Shown in pieces: positions 34,402 to 45,952 of a stretch of DNA of 64,000 nucleotides. Position 1 is the stretch's first letter; each line of letters starts with the position of its first letter. The position numbers and the translations under genes are program-made. Location: contig NZ_FNPL01000002.1 of NCBI RefSeq assembly GCF_900107305.1, forward strand, positions 124,001 to 188,000, given 5' to 3'. A model generated the notes under the pieces. That model made no database searches and had not been told where the DNA came from. It worked only from the letters and a program-made list of their open reading frames with translations. The stretch comes from Thermoactinomyces sp. DSM 45892 (GTDB lineage Bacteria; Bacillota; Bacilli; Thermoactinomycetales; Thermoactinomycetaceae).

Positions 34402-37104
34402 TCACCCAGCACCTTCACCCACTTCAACCTCTTCCTCACCCACATCCCGCAGAATCTCAACAAACCCATTGGTACCATCCACTCGAATATACTGTCCATT
34501 TTTCAACTTCGTTGTTGCATTCTCTACACTGACGACCGTGGGAATCCCATACTCTCTTGCTACAACGGATCCATGAGTCATTAAGCCACCTATCTCGGTT
34601 ACCAGTCCTTTTGCTGATTGGAAAAGCGGGGTCCAACCTGGATCTGTATAGGGTGCAACGAGGATTTCTCCTTTGTTTAACTGCCCTTCTTCTAAGCAAC
34701 GAACCACCTTTACATATCCCTCTGCGACTCCAGCAGATACAGGAATTCCGATTAGAGCACCAGGCGGAGCATGTTCACTACTTTGTTCAGGTGTAAAAAT
34801 CTCTCCATCGCTTGTTATGACATGAGGAGTCGTCATTTTTTGATATCTGGACTCATGCTCTTTTCGTGACTGAACAAGTTTTTTGACATCGGGCAAGCGA
34901 TCCTCTTGAAGAGCGATGATTTCGTCAAGAGATAAATAAAAGATGTCTTCTACTTGTTCAAGGAGGTCCTGTTGGCAAAAAGTAGCGGACTCTCCTATCA
35001 TTACTCTTCGGAAAAAATCAAAATATTGTGTCATGATGTATTTGGGGAATTCACGGATACCTACCGTATTTCGAAAGATGCGAATCAATTTGGATGCTTT
35101 TTTTGCTTTTCGTGATCCACCCGGAAGTGTTTTCAAACGCGTTAATAAGTTGTCGATTGCTTCATTTGCCTCCTGTTCCCCGCGCTTAAATCTCTCCCAG
35201 TGCTCGGAGGGATCATTCGACTGGATATGGCCGAGGATAGCTGGAATCAAAGTCATCGGAGCTTCTCGATAACGGGTTCGCGTTATGTCGATCTCACCAG
35301 GTCCTCTCATTCCATAGATCTCCATGAATTGAATCCATGAAGTTAGAAAGTCATCCCTACCCGGAACACTTTGTAATCCTAAGTAAAATGTATCATGGTC
35401 AGCTGTTTTTAAATATTCCATCACTTCAGGGAGGTCTCTTACTACATCGGCTATGTTGCCCACCATTAAACCCATTTCGCTCGTTACATTGCCAGGTGGG
35501 GATTTGTGAATAGAGGGGTCCAGCTTTTCATGTAGCCATTTTTCTATTTTCTTTTCTAAGATACTTAGTGTAATAAAGCCGGCATATGTGTAAGTTAGAG
35601 CCTTTCCAAAACATTTTGGAGCAAAGAATGTACCTAGTAACTTTTGAATATATCGAATGCGATCGGCTCCAGAGTAGTGGGCTATTTCATCTTTATACTT
35701 GTTTAGTACAGATTGGTAGCCGGATTTAGCACGTGTTTGGATCAAATCGGGATTCTCAAAATAGATTACTTTAAGCGAGCGTGGAATCACTTTAGTAAGG
35801 AATCCAATCATGGATTTATAGGTTTGGAATGCTTTTCGTAATGTTCCTCGCTTAGGTGCACGCTTTTCTATTCCTCCATCTAAGATGGCTTTTTTGAGCG
35901 CCGAGAGACTTGCATCCTTCGTTTTATTCTGGAGGATTTTTTGACGAGCCTGTTTGATATAGAGAAATTCGGAGATATCCATAAACAATCGTCCACCAGC
36001 CTCTACTAATACGGCGCTTTCCGTTTGATTCGTCGTTTTTCCATAGGGAAACATCGTCTTCCAAACCGACCTACCAAGTGGCCTCATGTAATCGGTCATC
36101 ATTTGACCATGGCCGACTGAGTAAAAAATACGGTATTGTTGATCTCTTCCAACGGGGACTGGATATAAGGAAGTGATCGGACGGGCTTGGAGGATATAGA
36201 ACTGCTCTCCACATAGGCACCATTCGATGTCTTGTTCCGGGCCAAAAAGTTGCTCAATTTCACGACCTATGTTTGCCAATTCTTTGATTTTTTCATCGGA
36301 AAGCGCTTGTGTATCTTGTAATTCCGTAGATATTTCCTTAATCTCTGTGCCTCCTTCTTCTTTAGAAAATATTCCTTTATCCTTACTAGAAATTTGCTTA
36401 TAGATAATTTGATTATCTCGTACTTTATATAGATCAGGGGTTACTATTCCAGAGACAAATGCTTCTCCGATCCCAAATCCAGCATCAATCGATGTTGTTT
36501 TTCGGTGCCCTGTCACAGGATCAGCCGTGAAGAGGATGCCTGAAACATCAGGAAACACCATCTTTTGTACGATGACGGATAGAGAGACAGAGCGATGATC
36601 GAAACCGTTTTTAGCACGATAAATGATGGCCCTGTCTGTAAAGAGAGAAGCCCAACATTGCTTAACTGTATTGAGTAATTGTTCTTTTCCTTTTACATGG
36701 AGGTAGGTGTCTAGTTGCCCTGCAAAGGAAGCAGTGGGTAAATCCTCTACTGTTGCACTAGAACGAACGGCATAAGATTCCGTTGTTCCAAGCTGTTCCC
36801 AAGCATGGATGATTTCGGATTCAATCATATCGTCCATCGGCAGAGTTAAAATATGCCCACGGATCATCTCAGAAAAGAATTGGATAGAATCGAGTTGTTC
36901 AGGCTCCGCTTTACTGAGATTTTCAGTGAAATCAAACATGCGAGTACTTTTGTCCAAGGTTTGCTGATAGGCGTTTACTGTAATGCAAAAACCCGGAGGA
37001 ACTGGAAAGCCAGCCTGTGTCAATTCGCCTAGATGGGCTCCTTTTACCCCCACAGAGGATATGCTGTCCCGGTTGGTTTGATCAAAATAGGAAATATAGT
37101 TCAA
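34402..37104 (-). CDS. rph: Rifampicin phosphotransferase-like / PEP synthase-family protein
   Basis: The protein of about 900 residues has an N-terminal PEP synthase/PPDK ATP-binding region (VGVKGAHLGELTQAGFPVPP, then YAVRSSATVEDLPTASFAGQ and GILFTADPVTG). A large middle domain lacks PPDK similarity, and a C-terminal swivelling phosphohistidine domain has GGLMTHGSVVAREYGIPTVV (His about 844). True PEP synthases have this histidine domain in the middle and a C-terminal TIM barrel; the order here is that of RPH, which inactivates rifampicin by phosphorylation using ATP. Its native substrate may differ. The frame is open to a GTG at 37113, but the TTG at 37104 is better spaced from GAGG. Confidence 0.8.
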   Translation of the reverse strand: MNYISYFDQTNRDSISSVGVKGAHLGELTQAGFPVPPGFCITVNAYQQTLDKSTRMFDFTENLSKAEPEQLDSIQFFSEMIRGHILTLPMDDMIESEIIHAWEQLGTTESYAVRSSATVEDLPTASFAGQLDTYLHVKGKEQLLNTVKQCWASLFTDRAIIYRAKNGFDHRSVSLSVIVQKMVFPDVSGILFTADPVTGHRKTTSIDAGFGIGEAFVSGIVTPDLYKVRDNQIIYKQISSKDKGIFSKEEGGTEIKEISTELQDTQALSDEKIKELANIGREIEQLFGPEQDIEWCLCGEQFYILQARPITSLYPVPVGRDQQYRIFYSVGHGQMMTDYMRPLGRSVWKTMFPYGKTTNQTESAVLVEAGGRLFMDISEFLYIKQARQKILQNKTKDASLSALKKAILDGGIEKRAPKRGTLRKAFQTYKSMIGFLTKVIPRSLKVIYFENPDLIQTRAKSGYQSVLNKYKDEIAHYSGADRIRYIQKLLGTFFAPKCFGKALTYTYAGFITLSILEKKIEKWLHEKLDPSIHKSPPGNVTSEMGLMVGNIADVVRDLPEVMEYLKTADHDTFYLGLQSVPGRDDFLTSWIQFMEIYGMRGPGEIDITRTRYREAPMTLIPAILGHIQSNDPSEHWERFKRGEQEANEAIDNLLTRLKTLPGGSRKAKKASKLIRIFRNTVGIREFPKYIMTQYFDFFRRVMIGESATFCQQDLLEQVEDIFYLSLDEIIALQEDRLPDVKKLVQSRKEHESRYQKMTTPHVITSDGEIFTPEQSSEHAPPGALIGIPVSAGVAEGYVKVVRCLEEGQLNKGEILVAPYTDPGWTPLFQSAKGLVTEIGGLMTHGSVVAREYGIPTVVSVENATTKLKNGQYIRVDGTNGFVEILRDVGEEEVEVGEGAG

Positions 37105-37184
37105 ACGGCTCACCTCATTTTTTATTAGATATTTTTATCAAATTATTTTCTTTATTTAATATATTGTGTAACACACATAGAAAG

Positions 37185-37244
37185 ACTTCCATAAAGCAAA
37201 AGAGTTACCCACATGAATGGATAACTCTTTTGCTTTATGGAAGT
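37185..37244. repeat. Perfect 23-base inverted repeat in the leader of the rph-like gene
   Basis: The arms 37185-37207 and 37222-37244 (starting ACTTCCATAAAGC) are perfectly complementary with a 14-base loop. On the minus strand the hairpin lies about 80 bases before the rph-like start and is followed by CTTTCT. An 11-base palindrome TGTGTAACACA (37165-37175) lies between the hairpin and the gene. The rest of 37105-37562 holds a possible promoter for the amidase (TTGACC at 37376-37381 with TATTTC at 37400-37405) and no gene. Confidence 0.85.
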
Positions 37245-37562
37245 GGAAGTTGTATTTCATTTTGCTTGAAAAATGAGTGGGTGGTACTATTGATTATGAT
37301 TCTCAATTTCATTATATGATGAATTGAGAAACTGTCAATAGGAATATGTAGAATGGTTCAATGTTCAAAGTTTACTTGACCTTTTGACAATATCGTGTTA
37401 TTTCTAGGGAAAAGCAATATGTAAGCGTTTTTTTGTGCGGTGCATATAGCTCCTAAAAAATAGAAATAGTAGGTTTATCGAAGCGTTATAAAGAGAAAGA
37501 ATGAGTGTAGATGTAATGACGAATACATTCGACTAGAATACGACATGTAGGTGGTGAACGGT

Positions 37563-38156
37563 ATGGGCGTCCTCATATGCTTGGATCCAGGTCATGGTGG
37601 GACAGACAGTGGGATGGTGGGTTCCATGTTTTTAGAGAAGGACGTATGCCTAGATTTAGCTCATCGTATTGAAAGAGAACTACAAAAGTTTGAGGGAATC
37701 GATGTTACTCTCACTCGTCGGTATGATGTGGACTTGACGAATAATGAGAGGGCTGGTTGGGCTAACCAAAGGAAGGCTGATTTATTTGTAAGCCTGCATA
37801 CGCATGGGATGTTAGACCGAGATCAAAATGGCTTTAGTACGTATGTAAGTGTGGTTGCCGGATCAAAGGTTCGTAGAGTACAGTGTTGTTTGCATAATCA
37901 AGTTACTCGTTTCTTACGTACATTTGGCATATGTGATTTAGGCAAGCGCAATGATACGGAATCAAAAGGTGGACAGATTATTGAATTACGTAGTGCTGAT
38001 ATGCCAGCGATTACATTAGCGCTTTCACCTTTACCAAAGAATCAACATCATGAACTATTTAGTGATTTATCGTTTCGAGATCAGTACGCTAAGTGTATTG
38101 CGTGTGGTTTAGCAAGTATTTATGAATGTCAGACCAAGGAGTCTATTTCATCATGA
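37563..38156 (+). CDS. Amidase_3-type N-acetylmuramoyl-L-alanine amidase homologue, probably degenerate
   Basis: The 197-residue protein has the amidase_3 fold: LICLDPGHGGTDSG with zinc ligand His11, FLEKDVCLDLA with Glu25, and KADLFVSLHTHG with His79. The C-terminal family motif normally reads LRNxxxPAVLVExGF with the catalytic glutamate; here it reads LRSADMPAITLALSPL, so alanine 153 stands where glutamate is expected. There is no signal peptide or wall-binding domain, so it is cytoplasmic or released by another route. An inactive or altered peptidoglycan-binding role is inference. The frame is open to 37551; the ATG at 37563 is eight bases from AGGTGG. Confidence 0.8.
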   Translation: MGVLICLDPGHGGTDSGMVGSMFLEKDVCLDLAHRIERELQKFEGIDVTLTRRYDVDLTNNERAGWANQRKADLFVSLHTHGMLDRDQNGFSTYVSVVAGSKVRRVQCCLHNQVTRFLRTFGICDLGKRNDTESKGGQIIELRSADMPAITLALSPLPKNQHHELFSDLSFRDQYAKCIACGLASIYECQTKESISS

Positions 38157-38300
38157 ATTTATCTTTTTGCGCCACTCCCTCCTGTTTCGTTATAGGAGAG
38201 GGGATAGGTGCTTTTTTTGTCTTATCTTTAATATAATCAAGGGAGTGCGAAATTGGCTATTTATGGTACTATAGAATAGTAAATGAAGGGGGAGGAAAAT

Positions 38301-38732
38301 ATGAAAAAAGGTTATGTATTATTAGAGGATGGTAACAGAATGGAGCTGGAGTTTTACGATGAAGCAGCTCCAAGTACAGTAGCTAATTTTGAAAAGTTGG
38401 CAAACGAAGGCTTTTATGATGGACTTAATTTTCACCGTGTGATTAAGGGCTTTGTTTCTCAGGGAGGCTGTCCACAAGGAACAGGGGTTGGCTCAGCTGG
38501 TTACCAGATCAAATGCGAAACAGAAGGAAACCCACATAAACATGTAGCTGGTGCTTTATCCATGGCTCATGCAGGAAAAGATACAGGTTCTTGTCAGTTT
38601 TTTGTCGTTCATGATCCACAACCGCATCTAGACGGTGTACATACTGTGTTCGGCCGAGTTACGACTGGACTCGAACATGCCCAAAACATGAAACAAGGCG
38701 CAGGGATTAAAGAGATTCGTGTAGAAGGATAA
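38301..38732 (+). CDS. ppiB: Peptidyl-prolyl cis-trans isomerase, cyclophilin type
   Basis: The 143-residue cytoplasmic cyclophilin accelerates proline isomerisation during folding. [13 protein letters not shown] contains the catalytic arginine, [22 protein letters not shown] the substrate-binding residues; a histidine replaces the tryptophan of cyclosporin-binding forms, as in Bacillus PpiB. Length equals B. subtilis PpiB. The frame is open to 38283, but the ATG at 38301 is seven bases from GGGGGAGG. Confidence 0.93.
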   Translation: MKKGYVLLEDGNRMELEFYDEAAPSTVANFEKLANEGFYDGLNFHRVIKGFVSQGGCPQGTGVGSAGYQIKCETEGNPHKHVAGALSMAHAGKDTGSCQFFVVHDPQPHLDGVHTVFGRVTTGLEHAQNMKQGAGIKEIRVEG

Positions 38733-38750
38733 TTTTTCCAGATGTAAATT

Positions 38751-38787
38751 AAAGCTAAGGCGAAACATAACCGCCCTTAGCTTTTTA
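38751..38787 (+). terminator. Terminator after ppiB
   Basis: AAAGCTAAGGCG pairs with CGCCCTTAGCTTT (one bulged base) and is followed by T residues. Confidence 0.8.
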
Positions 38788-38871
38788 TTATTTAATGTAA
38801 TAGGATTCCTAGGTGGATATATGGACTTATCATCTCTCCAATATTTGCTTTTAACAGGGAGCCATTATCAT

Positions 38872-38969
38872 ATTTCCAACTTTATCGCAACTATGTTAAG
38901 ATAAAGTTGGAAATACTAACAGAGAAGATGGTTTTTGAAAATGGAACCACACTATCCGGTTCTTTTTTT
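38872..38969 (+). promoter_or_regulatory. Hairpin plus terminator in the region before yerC
   Basis: A perfect 15-base inverted repeat (ATTTCCAACTTTATC at 38872-38886, return arm 38900-38914) is followed by a short terminator-like hairpin GAACC (38944-38948)/GGTTC (38958-38962) with seven T residues. The pair resembles an attenuator, but it could simply be an extra terminator. The region 38733-39076 otherwise holds no gene. Confidence 0.45.
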
Positions 38970-39076
38970 CATGGCGGTAAATTATATAGAAAAAAGGTAT
39001 TTTTGTATTTCTGTTGAATTTATGCTTTGAAAAATAAAAGAAAAAATTGTTTCCTTCTACTCTGAGGAGGTTACCC

Positions 39077-39391
39077 ATGCAGTTAAATAAGTTAAAAAAA
39101 AGAGAACTAGAGCAACTCTTTCATGCCGTCTTAAAACTGGAGACGATGGAAGAATGTTATCGCCTGTTTAATGATTTATGTACAGTTGGAGAAGTGAAAT
39201 CCATCGCCCAACGTTTGGAAGTAGCGAGGATGTTGGAGGACGGCTGTACGTATAACCAAATTGAGACGGAGACAGGTGCGAGTACTGCTACGATCTCACG
39301 TGTAAAGCGCTGTCTCCATTACGGAACAGAAGGCTATCAGTTGGCACTGGGTCGCCTTCGTGAAGATGGCTTATTAAAGAATGACGACTAA
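39077..39391 (+). CDS. yerC: TrpR-related DNA-binding protein YerC/YecD
   Basis: The 104-residue protein belongs to the TrpR/YerC-YecD family, with a helix-turn-helix (GCTYNQIETETGASTATISR) preceded by AQRLEVARMLEDG. Its target is not known with confidence; in Bacillus the gene also stands before pcrB-pcrA-ligA. The frame is open to 39047, but the ATG at 39077 follows GAGGAGG. A short terminator separates it from pcrB. Confidence 0.88.
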   Translation: MQLNKLKKRELEQLFHAVLKLETMEECYRLFNDLCTVGEVKSIAQRLEVARMLEDGCTYNQIETETGASTATISRVKRCLHYGTEGYQLALGRLREDGLLKNDD

Positions 39392-39407
39392 AGAAATAAA
39401 GGAAGAG

Positions 39408-39434
39408 GTCCCGCATTTTTAGCGGGGCTTTTCT
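39408..39434 (+). terminator. Terminator between yerC and pcrB
   Basis: GTCCCGC and GCGGGGC form a seven-base stem (one G-U pair) followed by TTTTC. Confidence 0.65.
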
Positions 39435-39478
39435 TGTGGTGGTATAATATGGGATAAGATGACGGCGGTGGTCATGAT

Positions 39479-40186
39479 ATGTTAGTAGAGCAGATGCAAA
39501 CATGGCGTCATGTATTTAAGCTAGATCCCAATCGTCCGATTGAAGAAGAGATGATTGTCCGCTTATTACAATCGGGTACGGATGGGATTATGGTTGGTGG
39601 AACGGATGGGATTACCTATCAAAATACCCATGATTTAATGAGACGTGTTAAACAAACCCCACTACCATGTGTACAAGAAATTTCAAACGCGAAAGCGGTG
39701 ATTCCTGGATTCGATGGATTTTGTATCCCGGTTGTATTAAATACAAATGATACGCAGTGGTTGATCGGAGCTCACCAAAAAACGATGATAGAATTTGGCG
39801 AGTGGATTCCGTGGAATCAAGTAGCAGTAGAAGGATATGTGGTACTAAATCCCGAAGCAAAAGTAGCACGACTAACCGGGGCCGAGACATCGTTAACACA
39901 TGAGGATATATTGGCATATGCGCAGATAGCGGAGCACCTATTTCGCCTCCCTTTTCTTTATCTAGAGTATAGTGGAATCTATGGGGATGCTCAGGTGGTA
40001 CAAGCAACGGCGGGTAAGCTCAAACATACGAAACTCATCTATGGAGGCGGAATCCGCTTCGAAAAGCAGGCGAGGGAAATGGCTCAATTTGCCGATATCG
40101 TAGTGGTAGGAAATCTCATTTACGAGGATATAGAAATGGCACTGCAAACAGTATCTTGGGTCAAGGAAACGAAACTCATTCGGTAA
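39479..40186 (+). CDS. pcrB: Heptaprenylglyceryl phosphate synthase PcrB
   Basis: This 235-residue TIM-barrel prenyltransferase of the GGGPS/PcrB family joins glycerol-1-phosphate to heptaprenyl diphosphate, making an archaeal-type ether lipid precursor in Bacillales. The N-terminal FKLDPNRP and GTDGIMVGGTDG, YLEYSGIYGD and LIYGGGIRF form the phosphate-binding site. It lies directly before pcrA as in Bacillus. Confidence 0.93.
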   Translation: MLVEQMQTWRHVFKLDPNRPIEEEMIVRLLQSGTDGIMVGGTDGITYQNTHDLMRRVKQTPLPCVQEISNAKAVIPGFDGFCIPVVLNTNDTQWLIGAHQKTMIEFGEWIPWNQVAVEGYVVLNPEAKVARLTGAETSLTHEDILAYAQIAEHLFRLPFLYLEYSGIYGDAQVVQATAGKLKHTKLIYGGGIRFEKQAREMAQFADIVVVGNLIYEDIEMALQTVSWVKETKLIR

Positions 40187-40233
40187 GCGGAAGGGGGACA
40201 GCGTTTACATATTCACAGTAGGCGCGAACATAC

Positions 40234-42429
40234 ATGCAATCATATACTTCATCTATACATACACTTTTAACTGGATTAAATCCTACACAAAGGCAGGCAG
40301 TGGAGACAACAGAGGGGCCTGTCCAGTTAATTGCAGGAGCTGGAAGTGGGAAGACGAGAGTCCTTACTCATCGTGTGGCTTATCTTTTGGCCGAAAAAAG
40401 CATTCATCCTTGGAATATCCTAGCGATTACTTTTACTAACAAAGCGGCGAGGGAGATGAAGGAGCGAATTGGGAAGCTGGTAGGCTCCGTGGCGGAAGAT
40501 ATTTGGGTTTCTACGTTTCATTCTATGTGCGTGCGGATTTTACGTCGAGATATCGACCGAATTGGCTATTCAAGAAATTTTACGATTTTAGACACATCGG
40601 ATCAGTTGACGGTTATTAAGCAGGTGTTAAAAGAGGAAAACTTAGACCCGAAGAAATTTGAACCGAGAACGATTTTACATAAGATTAGTTCTGCTAAAAA
40701 TGCCCTGCGCACGCCTGCACAAATGCAACTTCATGCGTCTACTTTTTTAGATGAAGTTGCAGGACAGATCTATGAAAAGTATCAACATAAGCTTAAGACT
40801 AACGAATCTCTTGATTTCGATGATTTACTGATGAAAGCGGTTGAGTTGCTTTCTACCGTTCCAGAGGTAAGAGAGTTTTATCAACGCAAGTTTCAGTATA
40901 TCCATGTGGACGAATACCAAGATACCAACCATGTACAGTATACATTGGTAAAACTACTGGCTGAACATCACCAAAATGTGTGTGTAGTCGGGGATAGTGA
41001 CCAGTCCATTTACCGTTTCCGAGGTGCCGATATCAGTAATATTTTGAACTTCGAACGAGATTATCCGCAAGCGACGATGATCAAGCTGGAGCAGAATTAT
41101 CGGTCTACCCAAAAAATCCTAGAAGCGGCGAACGTTCTGATTGCGAATAATACAGAGCGGAAACCTAAGAATTTGTGGACGGATAATGATGCTGGGAAGC
41201 CTATTATCGTGATGGAAGCGGGAAATGAGCACGAAGAAGCTTATTATGTGGCGGAACAAATTTCGAAAGGGCATCGTGAGGGGATTCCGTATCGCGATTT
41301 TGCGATTTTGTATCGGACGAATGCGCAATCTCGTGTTTTAGAAGAAGTTATGCTGAAAGAGAATATCGCTTATCAAGTAGTGGGTGGGATTAAGTTCTAC
41401 GAACGAAAGGAAATTAAGGACCTTTTAGCCTATCTACGTCTTGTTGTAAATCCAGATGACGATCTAAGCCTTACACGTGTGATCAATGTGCCTAAAAGAG
41501 GGATCGGTGCGGCTACATTGGAGAAGATCGCCTTGTATGCTGCTTCGCAAGGAGTATCTCTTTTCCGCGCGATTTTAGAAGCAGAGCAGATTGGACTTAC
41601 GAAGCGAGTCATGACTACGTTGCAGGAGTTTGCTTCCTTGATTCAACAAATGCATGCGATGGTCGAGTATTTGTCAGCGGTGGAGTTGACTGAGGAGATT
41701 TTGCAGCGATCGGGCTATCGTGAAGAGTTGAAACGAGAGAAAACAATTGAAGCAGCTAGTCGCCTGGAAAATATCGATGAGTTCGTGACGGTTGCACAGG
41801 AGTTTGAGAAGCGGAGTGAGGATAAGTCGCTCATTACGTTCCTAAGTGACTTAGCACTTGTTTCAGATGTGGATCAATTAGATGAAAATGGCATGGTAGA
41901 TGAGAGTACAAAAGGGGACCAAGTTGGAATGATGACCCTGCATAGTGCCAAGGGGTTAGAGTTCCCACATGTTTTCTTAGTTGGGATGGAGGAAGGTATT
42001 TTTCCGCATTCCCGCTCGCTAGATGATGAATCTGAGATGCAGGAAGAGAGGCGTCTCGCTTATGTAGGTATTACGCGTGCGGAAAAAGAATTGCACCTAA
42101 CGTATGCTCGCGCTCGCTCCATCTACGGACGTACTAGTATGAATCTGCCCTCTCGTTTTTTGAAGGAGCTTCCGGCAGATATCTTAGAGAGAATCGGCAA
42201 TCAACGTGGTAGTACGACGATTCCGGTACAACGCCGCATGGGTACGAAGATTCAACCAGTGGGTAGCTGGGTTGTGGGTGATAAAGCGGAACATCGAAAA
42301 TGGGGAATGGGGACTGTGGTTCAAGTTTCGGGTGAGGGAGAAGATATGGATCTACATATTGCCTTCCCTATGCCAGTGGGTGTGAAAAAGCTATGTGCTA
42401 AGTTTGCCCCGATTACCAAAGCTGAATAA
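40234..42429 (+). CDS. pcrA: ATP-dependent DNA helicase PcrA
   Basis: This 731-residue superfamily 1A UvrD-type 3'-5' helicase acts in repair and replication fork maintenance. Visible are Walker [17 protein letters not shown], motif [27 protein letters not shown], the pattern LEQNYRST, motif [21 protein letters not shown] and motif [18 protein letters not shown]. The C-terminal tail ([20 protein letters not shown]) is the RNA polymerase-interaction type end of PcrA. The ribosome binding site is weak. pcrB-pcrA-ligA appear co-directional with short gaps. Confidence 0.96.
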   Translation: MQSYTSSIHTLLTGLNPTQRQAVETTEGPVQLIAGAGSGKTRVLTHRVAYLLAEKSIHPWNILAITFTNKAAREMKERIGKLVGSVAEDIWVSTFHSMCVRILRRDIDRIGYSRNFTILDTSDQLTVIKQVLKEENLDPKKFEPRTILHKISSAKNALRTPAQMQLHASTFLDEVAGQIYEKYQHKLKTNESLDFDDLLMKAVELLSTVPEVREFYQRKFQYIHVDEYQDTNHVQYTLVKLLAEHHQNVCVVGDSDQSIYRFRGADISNILNFERDYPQATMIKLEQNYRSTQKILEAANVLIANNTERKPKNLWTDNDAGKPIIVMEAGNEHEEAYYVAEQISKGHREGIPYRDFAILYRTNAQSRVLEEVMLKENIAYQVVGGIKFYERKEIKDLLAYLRLVVNPDDDLSLTRVINVPKRGIGAATLEKIALYAASQGVSLFRAILEAEQIGLTKRVMTTLQEFASLIQQMHAMVEYLSAVELTEEILQRSGYREELKREKTIEAASRLENIDEFVTVAQEFEKRSEDKSLITFLSDLALVSDVDQLDENGMVDESTKGDQVGMMTLHSAKGLEFPHVFLVGMEEGIFPHSRSLDDESEMQEERRLAYVGITRAEKELHLTYARARSIYGRTSMNLPSRFLKELPADILERIGNQRGSTTIPVQRRMGTKIQPVGSWVVGDKAEHRKWGMGTVVQVSGEGEDMDLHIAFPMPVGVKKLCAKFAPITKAE

Positions 42430-44457
<2,028 letters not shown>

Positions 44458-44574
44458 AGCAGAAAAACATCAAAAATATTTATTAACTATTAACATCTAT
44501 TTTGGTGTATGATGTTAATGCTCTAATGGCATTGGAATCGAAATAAATTTGGCCATTGGTTATGAATGTTTCAC

Positions 44575-44606
44575 GAGAATTGCCAAGCGGTAATTCTCTT
44601 TTTTTA
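44575..44606 (+). terminator. Terminator after ligA
   Basis: GAGAATT (44575-44581) and AATTCTC (44592-44598) form a stem followed by eight T residues. Confidence 0.75.
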
Positions 44607-44660
44607 AGAGAATAGAAATATAGTAAGTGATTAGATGAAACGATAGAGGGTGAATGATGG

Positions 44661-45914
44661 TTGAGAAAACTTGCAATCATTTTAAGTATTTGCTTACTGG
44701 GTAGCACTTTAACTTCGTGTGCTTTACCAAACGCAGTATCTAACTTTGTAGATTCCATTGAACATGAAGTAGGTAGTAAGAAGATTGAATACACAGATGA
44801 GGCGAAAAAGAGTGGATTTACACTGGAACAACCTACGACGGGAGTAGTGGTAGGGAAAGAAGAAGTTCTCATTCAAGGAACTTTAAATGAAACAAAGGAG
44901 GGAGACCAACTACTAGTTCGGATTTCCAAAGATGGTCAATCTGGGGAAAAGATCATTTCGATAAAGGATAAAAAATTTCGTCAAGCAGTGCCCCTCTATT
45001 ATGGGAAGGGGGAGCATGAGGTGGAAGTCCTGATCCCAGATCAATCAAAGACGGATTACTACTATCCTGCTACTCGATTTACAGTAGAGAACACCTCCTC
45101 TTTACAGCAGATTCCCATGGGGTACAATTCTAGCTTTTATAGGCAATATGGAGTCTCAATAGAACAACCCATTGCAGGCGGGAGAACCTATGATGGGAAA
45201 GTGTTATTGCAAGGATCGGTCGAGCCTCCTGCTAAAGGTGCGAAACGAGTAGAGTATCTAGTGGTTCGTGCGGATAAAGGGGAAGACAAAGCAAATTATT
45301 ACATCCCAGTTAAAGATAAAAAATTTTCCGGGTGGATCCCATTACGATTTGGGGCTGGAGATTATAAAGTTCAACTTACTGTAGGCGATTTGCATTATTC
45401 GCCTGTTGTAGAAATGAAAGTAAAGAATTCAGTATCGGCTGATTTGCGTGATTTACTGCCGGGAAGCGGGATGGAATCTGATGATCCTCAAATCATTTCT
45501 CTAAGTAAAAAAATTACGGCTGATGAGGACTCGCCGATGGAAAAAGCACGAGCGATCTACAAGTACGTGGCTACCAATGTATCGTATGATATGAAAAAGA
45601 AGCAAAATTATTGGGATGATGGTGCCCTAAAGACATTGCATGAGGGAAAAGGAATCTGTCATGATTATGCGCTTACGACGATTGCTCTATTGCGAGCGAT
45701 AGAAATTCCTGCACGATATATCGGGGGAGATGCAGGTGAGCCTCATGCATGGGTGGAAGCGAAGATAGGCGACAAATGGATTACGATGGACCCAACATGG
45801 GGTTCAGGTTATTCGACGGGTAAAAAGTTTGTAAAGGAGTATAACCCATCTTATTTTAATCCAAATCCTGCTTCTTTTAAGAAAACTCACAAGAGGTCTG
45901 AGGTTATCTACTAA
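44661..45914 (+). CDS. Transglutaminase-like lipoprotein, copy 1
   Basis: This 417-residue protein starts with a lipoprotein signal (lipobox LTSC, Cys19-20 region). Two beta-rich repeats follow (around residues 50-145 and 160-260), then a C-terminal transglutaminase-like cysteine protease domain. The likely triad is Cys in GKGICHDYALTT, His in GEPHAWVEAKIGDKW and Asp in TMDPTWGSGYS. Such extracellular proteins crosslink or cleave proteins or peptidoglycan peptides; the substrate is unknown. The TTG start follows a GAGGGTGA site. The next gene is a close paralogue, 38 bases away, so this is a tandem duplication. Confidence 0.83.
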   Translation: MRKLAIILSICLLGSTLTSCALPNAVSNFVDSIEHEVGSKKIEYTDEAKKSGFTLEQPTTGVVVGKEEVLIQGTLNETKEGDQLLVRISKDGQSGEKIISIKDKKFRQAVPLYYGKGEHEVEVLIPDQSKTDYYYPATRFTVENTSSLQQIPMGYNSSFYRQYGVSIEQPIAGGRTYDGKVLLQGSVEPPAKGAKRVEYLVVRADKGEDKANYYIPVKDKKFSGWIPLRFGAGDYKVQLTVGDLHYSPVVEMKVKNSVSADLRDLLPGSGMESDDPQIISLSKKITADEDSPMEKARAIYKYVATNVSYDMKKKQNYWDDGALKTLHEGKGICHDYALTTIALLRAIEIPARYIGGDAGEPHAWVEAKIGDKWITMDPTWGSGYSTGKKFVKEYNPSYFNPNPASFKKTHKRSEVIY

Positions 45915-45952
45915 AAAGTTAGAAATAAGAAGAGATAAAGGGTGAATAATGG

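Noticed and set aside
34181-34405. 74-residue minus-strand frame overlapping the rph-like stop
   Set aside because: The GTG overlaps the stop codon, but no clear ribosome binding site and no family resemblance; composition does not look like the neighbouring genes.
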